The position numbers were made by a program, and so were the translations under genes. From the NCBI GenBank assembly GCA_905373705.1, contig CAJPUA010000075.1, positions 1 to 5,639 on the forward strand: a stretch of DNA of 5,639 nucleotides. Reading direction: 5' to 3'. The notes under the pieces were generated by a model, which had not been told where the DNA came from, did not search any database, and saw nothing but the letters and a program-made list of their open reading frames with translations. How positions within the stretch are numbered: position 1 is the first letter of the stretch; each line of letters begins with the position of its first letter. Positions 1 to 4,777 of the stretch are shown piece by piece. The DNA is from an uncultured Schwartzia sp. (GTDB taxonomy: Bacteria; Bacillota; Negativicutes; Selenomonadales; Selenomonadaceae).

Positions 1-617
1 GGCCGGATATCTACGACAACGTCGCCTTTCCGCGCGACGCGGAATCCTTGCGGCAGTTCTTTCACGCGATGACGCCGGATACGGGCGCGTTCGACGTGGA
101 GGTCGTCGCCAAGGCGATGGAGGCGGTCCTTGACCGCACCGGCAACAGCGTGCTCATCACCCACTCGGCGGGCGGCGGGCCCGGATGGCTCGCCGCGATT
201 CGAAATCCCCACGTTAAGGGTGTGATCACGCTCGAGCCGGGCACGTTCCCGTTCCCGCCGGGCGAGGTGCCGGAGGTCGAGGCGACGACAAGCCCCTTCC
301 CGGCCCAAGGCATGGATTTGAGCGAAGAGGAGTTCAAGGCGATCCTCAGGATCCCGATGGTGGTCTACTTCGGCGACAATATCCCGACGGGCGTTACCCC
401 GGCAGCGCATTGGGGCCTTGACAACTGGCGCACGCGCCTCAATCTCGCAAATCGCTGGGCCGAGGTTGTAAAGGCGCACGGCGGCGACGCGGAGATCATC
501 GTCCTGCCGGACATTGGCATCACAGGCAATACTCATTTCCTCATGTCCGACCTCAACAACGAGGCGGTCGCGGCGGAGATGGAGCGCTGGCTCGAAGAAA
601 AAGGGCTGGCAGAGTGA
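1..617 (+). CDS. Alpha/beta hydrolase (esterase-like), 5' end missing
   Basis: This is the C-terminal part of a probable serine hydrolase; the reading frame is open from base 3, so the gene begins before the window and 204 codons are visible. The nucleophile elbow is T-H-S-A-G-G-G, with the Ser codon at 165-167. The likely acid is the Asp of Y-F-G-D-N-I (codon at 375), and the likely catalytic His lies in G-N-T-H-F near the C-terminus (codon at 534). The G-N-T-H-F-x-M-x-D-x-N-N block is familiar from Esterase-713-like alpha/beta hydrolases, where it carries the His. An ester or lactone substrate is inferred; the natural substrate cannot be told. A TTG at 48 could be mistaken for a start, but coding sequence continues upstream of it with no ribosome binding site. 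Whether the protein is exported is unknown because the N-terminus is absent. The next gene follows after 105 bases. Confidence 0.88.
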   Translation, partial: PDIYDNVAFPRDAESLRQFFHAMTPDTGAFDVEVVAKAMEAVLDRTGNSVLITHSAGGGPGWLAAIRNPHVKGVITLEPGTFPFPPGEVPEVEATTSPFPAQGMDLSEEEFKAILRIPMVVYFGDNIPTGVTPAAHWGLDNWRTRLNLANRWAEVVKAHGGDAEIIVLPDIGITGNTHFLMSDLNNEAVAAEMERWLEEKGLAE

Positions 618-722
618 GGCGTAAGCGCTGTGGCGCGGACAAGAAAGATCATCGGACAAAAGTCTACGCTGCTTCATTTTATCAGCGATTCCTATATCAG
701 TTTTAGAAAGGAAGTTTTTACC

Positions 723-1838
723 ATGAAAAAATCCATCATGAAATCGGAGCTTCTTACGGCGGTCGGTCTCCTTGCCATCGGGGGCGGCGGCGCTTCGGCG
801 AGCGAGACCGGCTTCGGCGGAGCCGAGGGCAAGAGCCCGAATGCGAATCCGTTCGGCCTTGTCTATCAAAACGCCATCGCAAAGAATGAGCCGGGCAAGG
901 TGAATATCCGCCCCGTAGAGTACGAAGTGGACGGCATTAAGGTGGCCGCCAATCTCTACCTCCCCCCGGACTATGACGAAAACAGCGACAAAAAATATGC
1001 TGCTGTGACTGTGGCGCATCCCAATGGCGGCAGCAAGGAGCAAGTCTCCGGTCTTTATGCCCAGCGTTTGGCGGAACTCGGATATATCGCCGTTGCTTGT
1101 GACGCCCGTTATCAGGGAGTCAGCGGCGGCGAGCCGAGACTCAGGGATTATCCTTCGAACCGCATTGAAGATATCAGCGGCATGGTGGATTATCTGTCTC
1201 AGCTGCCGAAGGTGGACAAGACTCGTATCGACGCGCTTGGGATCTGCGGCGGGGGTGGCTATACGCTGGCCGCGGCGCAGACCGATAAGCGCATCAAGGC
1301 CGTTGCCACCCTCTCCATGTTCAATTCCGGCAGGGTGCGCCGGAACGGCTTCTTGGATGCCGATATCAAAGGCATTCCCACACGGCTGCAAAAGGCTGCC
1401 GATGCGCGGGACAGGGAGCTCGCCGGGGAAATCGTCTATGAGGGATTTCTCCCTCCGGACGCCACCGAGGACGATCTTCGCGCAAAAATGGCGGAGCTTC
1501 CTGAAAACAGCCTCTATCGGGACGGCATCGAATACTATGGAATCTCCCATCGTCACCCAAACGCTACGGGGCGCTATACGACCGAATCCTTCATGAAACT
1601 CATGGCCTTTGATGTGGAGGACAGGATGGATCTGATCGATCAGCCCCTCCTGATGATGGCGGGCAGCAAGGCGGACACCCTCTACATGACGGAGGACGCC
1701 TTCGCCAAGGCGAGCGGCACGGAAAACAAAGAGCTCTTCCTGATTGAGGGCGCCAGCCACATTCGCACCTATTGGGTGCCGGAGTATGTGGATGCGGCCG
1801 TAAATAAACTCAAAGAATTCTATGGAAAAAATCTTTGA
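723..1838 (+). CDS. Exported alpha/beta hydrolase, dienelactone hydrolase/YcjY-like
   Basis: A 371-residue protein. I place the start at ATG 723 because AAAGGAAG (707-714) sits 8 bases before it and a signal peptide begins there: basic M-K-K, a hydrophobic stretch around residues 10-20, and an A-S-A cleavage site near 24-26. An in-frame GTG at 630 would add 31 unrelated residues. The mature part is an alpha/beta hydrolase: a beta-strand and H-P-N-G-G oxyanion-type loop at about 94-103, the nucleophile elbow G-I-C-G-G-G-G (Cys175), a probable acid Asp318 in A-G-S-K-A-D, and His346 in E-G-A-S-H. Cys in this position is known from dienelactone hydrolases and is common in YcjY-type relatives, so it is not a defect. 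Residues about 200-290 form an insert that probably caps the active site. Role: hydrolysis of an ester, lactone or similar small molecule outside the cytoplasm (inferred). It probably belongs to the same operon as its neighbours. Confidence 0.9.
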   Translation: MKKSIMKSELLTAVGLLAIGGGGASASETGFGGAEGKSPNANPFGLVYQNAIAKNEPGKVNIRPVEYEVDGIKVAANLYLPPDYDENSDKKYAAVTVAHPNGGSKEQVSGLYAQRLAELGYIAVACDARYQGVSGGEPRLRDYPSNRIEDISGMVDYLSQLPKVDKTRIDALGICGGGGYTLAAAQTDKRIKAVATLSMFNSGRVRRNGFLDADIKGIPTRLQKAADARDRELAGEIVYEGFLPPDATEDDLRAKMAELPENSLYRDGIEYYGISHRHPNATGRYTTESFMKLMAFDVEDRMDLIDQPLLMMAGSKADTLYMTEDAFAKASGTENKELFLIEGASHIRTYWVPEYVDAAVNKLKEFYGKNL

Positions 1839-1913
1839 GCTAAAAGAGGAAACGCTTCGTGAGGACCCCTTGGCGTCCGATAGATGCGTGAGATAAGGAG
1901 GAGACGACAATAT

Positions 1914-2162
1914 ATGAAGGATGGGCATTTCAAGAAAGTCATGCGGCTGGCAACGTTCTGCACAGGCTTTCTCTTAGCCGGTCAGACGATGGCGGCGGAG
2001 ATAGCTGCGGCTGAACCCGCTTCCCGGGTGGCGGTCAGCGATAAAAACTACGCGGCGCTCTTCGGCGATGCGCCGATGGAGGAGGCCAAGAACGACCCGG
2101 AGCTCTCCAACACCATGAAGCGGTTCATCTGCGTGGATGAGGTGACGAATCCAGCGAAGTAA
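1914..2162 (+). CDS. Short exported protein, probable truncated carboxymuconolactone decarboxylase-like gene
   Basis: An 82-residue product. The start at ATG 1914 is chosen because AAGGAGGAG (1895-1903) lies 10 bases upstream; an ATG at 1884 lies before that site and would translate through it. Residues 1-28 look like a Sec signal peptide (K-K near the start, hydrophobic F-C-T-G-F-L-L-A-G, then M-A-A). The rest, with L-F-G-D-A-P, N-D-P-E-L and R-F-I-C-V-D-E-V, resembles the opening segment of CMD-family proteins, which typically read DPE(L/F)...F.FGEV before the catalytic helical core. Here the protein stops right after D-E-V, so the core with its redox-active cysteines or acidic/His residues is absent. 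I see no continuation in other frames of the 43 bases before the next gene. The best explanation is a deletion remnant still carrying good translation signals; a genuine small periplasmic protein is the alternative. CMD assignment is from remembered motif shape, moderate certainty. Confidence 0.6.
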   Translation: MKDGHFKKVMRLATFCTGFLLAGQTMAAEIAAAEPASRVAVSDKNYAALFGDAPMEEAKNDPELSNTMKRFICVDEVTNPAK

Positions 2163-2205
2163 AGCGGCCCATGGGAAACAGCAGAAACCAAAGGAGGAGG
2201 ATTTT

Positions 2206-3066
2206 ATGGCAAACGTAGAAAATGTAACGCTCGCGAACGGGGTCGAAATGCCGCTTGAAGGCTTCGGCGTGTTCCAAATCCCGGACGCGGCGGAGTGCGA
2301 GCGCGTGACGCTCGAAGCGATCCGTGCGGGCTATCGGCTGATCGACACGGCGGCGGCCTACATGAACGAAGAAGCTGTAGGCGCGGCGATCAAAAAGTCG
2401 GGCGTACCGCGTGAGGAGCTCTTCATCACGACAAAGCTCTGGGTACAGGACATGTCCTATGATGAGGCGGGCACAGCGTTTGAACGCTCGCGCAAAAGCC
2501 TCGGGCTCGATTATCTCGACCTCTATCTCATCCATCAGCCGATGGGCGATATCTTCGGTGCGTGGCGGCGCATGGAGGAACTTTACCGCGCCGGGAAGGT
2601 GCGCGCCGTCGGCATCTCAAACTTCTATCCCGCGCCGCTGGCAAACTTCTGCGAGACGGTCGAGGTCAAGCCGATGGTGAACCAGGTGGAGCTGCACCCG
2701 TTCTTCCAGCAGGAAGCGGCGCTCGAGAACATGAAGGCATACGGCGTCCGTCCGCAGGCATGGGGCCCCCTCGCCGAGGGCAAGCACAACATCTTTAGCC
2801 ATCCTGTGCTGACCGTCATCGGGGAAAAATACGGCAAGACCGCCGCGCAGGTTGCCCTGCGCTGGAACACCCAGCGCGGCGTCTCCATCCTGCCGAAGTC
2901 CGTGCACGCGGAGCGCATCGAGGCGAACTTCGCGATCTGGGACTTCACGCTGTCGGAGGCGGATATGGCAGAGATCGCCAAGCTCGACCTCGGCCACAGC
3001 GAGATCGTGGATCACAGCGACCCCAAGTTTGTTCAGATGCTGCACGGATACAAGGTGCACGACTAA
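2206..3066 (+). CDS. Aldo/keto reductase (2,5-diketo-gluconate reductase-like)
   Basis: A complete 286-residue, probably cytoplasmic NAD(P)H-dependent oxidoreductase with the AKR (beta/alpha)8 barrel. The start ATG has a very strong AAGGAGGAGG (2191-2200) 5 bases upstream. All four catalytic residues are visible: Asp47 in L-I-D-T-A, Tyr52 in A-A-Y-M-N-E, Lys77 in T-T-K-L-W and His110 in L-I-H-Q-P. The family signature V-G-I-S-N-F is at 135-140, V-N-Q-V-E-L-H-P at 158-165, and the cofactor-phosphate loop L-P-K-S-V-H-A-E-R-I at 229-238, with Lys231, Ser232 and Arg237 suggesting NADPH. Length and motifs fit the DkgA/prostaglandin-F-synthase-like bacterial group, which reduces aldehydes and ketones such as methylglyoxal or diketo sugars; the real substrate is not predictable. 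There is no signal peptide, unlike the two genes before it. It is the last gene of block 1, with an intrinsic terminator about 110 bases downstream. Confidence 0.95.
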   Translation: MANVENVTLANGVEMPLEGFGVFQIPDAAECERVTLEAIRAGYRLIDTAAAYMNEEAVGAAIKKSGVPREELFITTKLWVQDMSYDEAGTAFERSRKSLGLDYLDLYLIHQPMGDIFGAWRRMEELYRAGKVRAVGISNFYPAPLANFCETVEVKPMVNQVELHPFFQQEAALENMKAYGVRPQAWGPLAEGKHNIFSHPVLTVIGEKYGKTAAQVALRWNTQRGVSILPKSVHAERIEANFAIWDFTLSEADMAEIAKLDLGHSEIVDHSDPKFVQMLHGYKVHD

Positions 3067-3173
3067 CGGCGTCAAAAAGAACGATCCACAGGATTTTTAG
3101 CACGTATGTAATGTGGAACGTGCGGGCGTGAGGCGGAGCTAAATCGCGGCCGCGAAAGAGAGGACATAGAACG

Positions 3174-3220
3174 AGGGGATGTTTGCCCGACGAACGTGCA
3201 GACGTCCCCTTGTTTTTGTG
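3174..3220 (+). terminator. Rho-independent terminator after the aldo/keto reductase
   Basis: Bases 3174-3186 pair with 3198-3210 (13 bp, including G-U pairs, with a GGGG/CCCC core) around an 11-base loop. The stem is followed directly by TGTTTTTGTG (3211-3220). It lies about 110 bases after the reductase stop and before the liv promoter, so it most likely ends the block 1 transcript. Confidence 0.85.
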
Positions 3221-3356
3221 TGGCGTTTAAGAGGTGCGAATAAATTCAGCGCTCCATTTATCGGTTTCCCGATGAACCGCCCTCACGCTTTATGCCGTCC
3301 TAACCGGCACTGAAGCGCGTTCTGCAGCGAATTTGAAAAATCGATGTTGCCCGCGT

Positions 3357-3411
3357 CTTTCGTTTGCAAACAAATGCCGCAAAAGAACACAAACGAAAGG
3401 GAAAAATTTCC
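3357..3411. promoter_or_regulatory. Nested inverted repeats upstream of the liv promoter, candidate operator
   Basis: CTTTCGTTTG (3357-3366) is exactly inverted as CAAACGAAAG (3390-3399), 23 bases apart. The left arm also overlaps a perfect palindrome GTTTGCAAAC (3362-3371), so three half-sites of a G-T-T-T-G/C-A-A-A-C type lie within 43 bases. A second interrupted palindrome, GGAAA-AA-TTTCC (3400-3411), abuts the -35 box. Placement just upstream of -35 suits a regulator binding site, perhaps for amino-acid-responsive control. The regulator is unknown; I do not recognise a named consensus. Confidence 0.45.
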
Positions 3412-3440
3412 TTGACTATTGTAAACATGTAAAATATAAT
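3412..3440 (+). promoter_or_regulatory. Housekeeping sigma (sigma70/sigmaA) promoter of the liv operon
   Basis: The -35 box TTGACT (3412-3417) and the -10 box TATAAT (3435-3440) are separated by an ideal 17-base, AT-rich spacer. Transcription would begin near 3447, giving a 5' leader of about 63 bases before the ATG at 3510. This is the only near-consensus promoter I find in the window. Confidence 0.88.
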
Positions 3441-3451
3441 AGGTCCATCAT

Positions 3452-3494
3452 TTGGCGCGGCGTCGTAAAAGCGCGGCCACCGCGCGAACTTTTT
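3452..3494 (+). promoter_or_regulatory. liv mRNA leader with alternative hairpins, possible attenuator
   Basis: GCGCGG occurs twice (3455-3460 and 3471-3476), and both copies are complementary to the single CCGCGC at 3480-3485, so the two pairings exclude each other. The short-range hairpin (loop CCA) is followed after GAAC by TTTTT (3490-3494), a weak terminator-like arrangement; the long-range one adds T-T/A-A pairs after one mismatch. The ribosome binding site GGGAGGG (3497-3503) lies just downstream. Function is speculative. Confidence 0.3.
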
Positions 3495-3509
3495 GCGGGA
3501 GGGATTTTT

Positions 3510-4679
3510 ATGTTGGGCAGTAAAAAAGCCCGGCGCTGGGCCGGGTTATTCGTGGGAACGGCACTCATGGGCAGCCTTTTGACCGGCTGCGGAGGCGGCG
3601 AAAAGTCTGCCGATAACGAGATCAAGGTAGGGGCGAATTTCGAGCTGACGGGCAACGTCGCCAATTATGGCACGGCGACGTTCGAAGGCTTGCAGCTCGC
3701 CATTGATGAAGCGAACGCAGCGGGTGGTATCAACGGCAAACAGATCCGGCTCGTCAAGGCGGATACGAAGTCGGAGACGTCGGAAGCGGTCACCGCGGCG
3801 ACGAAGCTCATCGCCGACGAGAAGGTGAAGGTCCTGGTCGGCCCGGCGACGACAGCGCCGGTCATTGCTGAGACGCAGATCGCCACGGAGCATAAGGTGC
3901 CGGTTCTCGCGCCGTGCGCGACGAGCGCTCGCGTCACGGTGGAAAACGGCAAGGTGCAGCCGTACATTTTCCGCAGCTGCTTCATTGACCCGCAGCAGGG
4001 CGACGTCATGGCGAAATTTGCCGCCGATAACCTGAAGGCGAAAACGGCGGTCATTTACATCGATTCCAGCTCCGACTATTCCAAGAGCCTGGGCGCGGTG
4101 TTTAAGGAAAGGTTTGAAGCGGCCGGCGGCAAGGTGCTCATGGAGGAAGCGTTCCTGCAAAAGGATCAGGATTTCAAGGCAGCTTTGACAAAGCTTAAGA
4201 CGGCGAACGCGGATGTGTTGTTCGTTCCCGGCTATTATGAGGAGATCGGGAAGATCGTCAAGCAGGCCCGGGAGCTGGGAATTACCAGTCCTATCCTCGG
4301 CACCGACGGCTGGGACGACCCGAAGGTCGCGGACATCGCCGGGAAAGACGCTCTCAATAAGACGTATTTCTGCACCCATTACTCGGAGAAGGACGAGCAG
4401 GTGAAGCCGTTCCTCGAGGCGTTCCAAAAGAAATATGGCCACGCGCCGAATGTTTTCGCGGCGCTTGGTTACGACGCCGGGAAGCTCATCGTCGACGCGC
4501 TGAAGCGCGCAGGCAGCGACGATACGGATAAGATCACCCAGGCGATCGCCGCGACGAAGGACCTTCAGGCGGGCACGGGCACGATCTCGATGGACGCGAA
4601 TCATAACCCCATTAAGCAGGCGGTCGTTCTTGAAAACCGCGATGGCGATCGGGTCGTGGCGGCGAAAATCATTCCGTAA
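3510..4679 (+). CDS. Branched-chain amino acid ABC transporter substrate-binding lipoprotein (LivJ/LivK type)
   Basis: A 389-residue extracytoplasmic receptor that delivers ligand to the LivHM permease. The start at ATG 3510 follows GGGAGGG (3497-3503) and begins a lipoprotein signal: basic S-K-K-A-R-R, a hydrophobic stretch, and lipobox L-L-T-G-C with Cys27 as the lipidated residue, then a Gly-rich linker. The mature part is a type I periplasmic-binding fold (Peripla_BP_6): I-K-V-G-A-N-F-E-L-T-G at 38-48, G-G-I-N-G-K at 72-77, G-P-A-T-T-A-P-V at 111-118, F-R-S-C-F-I-D-P-Q-Q-G at 154-164, D-Y-S-K at 189-192, P-G-Y-Y-E-E-I at 240-246 and G-T-D-G-W-D-D at 264-270. These match Liv receptors; Leu/Ile/Val is the default ligand, but family members bind other amino acids or amides. 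It carries its own promoter upstream and is followed by livH. Cys136 in A-P-C-A-T-S occupies a position near the ligand site where Ala or Ser is more usual. Confidence 0.95.
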   Translation: MLGSKKARRWAGLFVGTALMGSLLTGCGGGEKSADNEIKVGANFELTGNVANYGTATFEGLQLAIDEANAAGGINGKQIRLVKADTKSETSEAVTAATKLIADEKVKVLVGPATTAPVIAETQIATEHKVPVLAPCATSARVTVENGKVQPYIFRSCFIDPQQGDVMAKFAADNLKAKTAVIYIDSSSDYSKSLGAVFKERFEAAGGKVLMEEAFLQKDQDFKAALTKLKTANADVLFVPGYYEEIGKIVKQARELGITSPILGTDGWDDPKVADIAGKDALNKTYFCTHYSEKDEQVKPFLEAFQKKYGHAPNVFAALGYDAGKLIVDALKRAGSDDTDKITQAIAATKDLQAGTGTISMDANHNPIKQAVVLENRDGDRVVAAKIIP

Positions 4680-4730
4680 GAATACCGCTTTTGGCGGCGA
4701 AGTGGAAAGCAAAATAAAAACAAGGCAGCG

Positions 4731-4750
4731 GGGCCGCGGTGACGCGGCCC
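4731..4750 (+). promoter_or_regulatory. Intercistronic GC-rich hairpin between the binding-protein gene and livH
   Basis: GGGCCGCG (4731-4738) pairs perfectly with CGCGGCCC (4743-4750) around a GTGA loop. On the plus strand no U-run follows (TTGCGCGTGC), so it is not a standard terminator for the liv transcript. Such hairpins after binding-protein genes are known to protect the upstream message from 3' decay or to cause partial termination, raising receptor over permease. On the opposite strand it is followed, after 7 bases and CCTTG, by a T-rich run (plus-strand AAAATAAAAAC, 4711-4721). Confidence 0.6.
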
Positions 4751-4777
4751 TTGCGCGTGCTAAAGGGAAGTGATGTT

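Larger units (their letters stand above)
3067..3509. other. 443-base intergenic region between the hydrolase/reductase block and the liv block
   Basis: No credible gene lies here; an open frame running into the liv gene from 3333 has no ribosome binding site and crosses the promoter. From left to right it contains a 6-bp inverted repeat GCACGT/ACGTGC (3100-3105 and 3118-3123), a perfect 12-bp palindrome TCGCGGCCGCGA (3144-3155), the block 1 terminator (3174-3220), an AT-richer stretch with no recognised signal other than a weak 5-bp stem (3262-3266/3275-3279), the inverted-repeat cluster (3357-3411), the liv promoter (3412-3440) and the liv leader. No tRNA, riboswitch class or repeat family was recognised. 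Confidence 0.7.

Noticed and set aside
48..50. TTG at 48 as the start of the first hydrolase
   Set aside because: The frame is open and protein-like from base 3, no ribosome binding site precedes it, and the N-terminal part of the fold would be missing.
630..722. N-terminal extension of the exported hydrolase from a GTG at 630
   Set aside because: The extension covers the ribosome binding site at 707-714 and would bury the signal peptide; ATG 723 explains both.
2125..3075. Minus-strand and alternative-frame open frames over the aldo/keto reductase
   Set aside because: All overlap a complete gene with an intact catalytic tetrad; their translations are low-complexity Arg/Ser/Ala/Pro-rich and lack ribosome binding sites.
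3221..3356. Possible small RNA or riboswitch between the terminator and the liv promoter
   Set aside because: Only weak 4-5 bp stems are found, with no conserved riboswitch core, no promoter and no terminator of its own.
3333..3509. N-terminal extension of the substrate-binding protein from 3333
   Set aside because: It would run through the TTGACT/TATAAT promoter and the leader, and place 59 residues before an otherwise perfect lipoprotein signal.
3546..4712. A 388-codon minus-strand open frame opposite the substrate-binding protein gene, ending beside a minus-strand terminator-like hairpin
   Set aside because: It is the antisense shadow of a clearly real gene with GC-rich third positions. 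Its start is a TTG without a good ribosome binding site, and its product is Arg/Leu-rich without recognisable motifs. The hairpin coincidence is reported separately.
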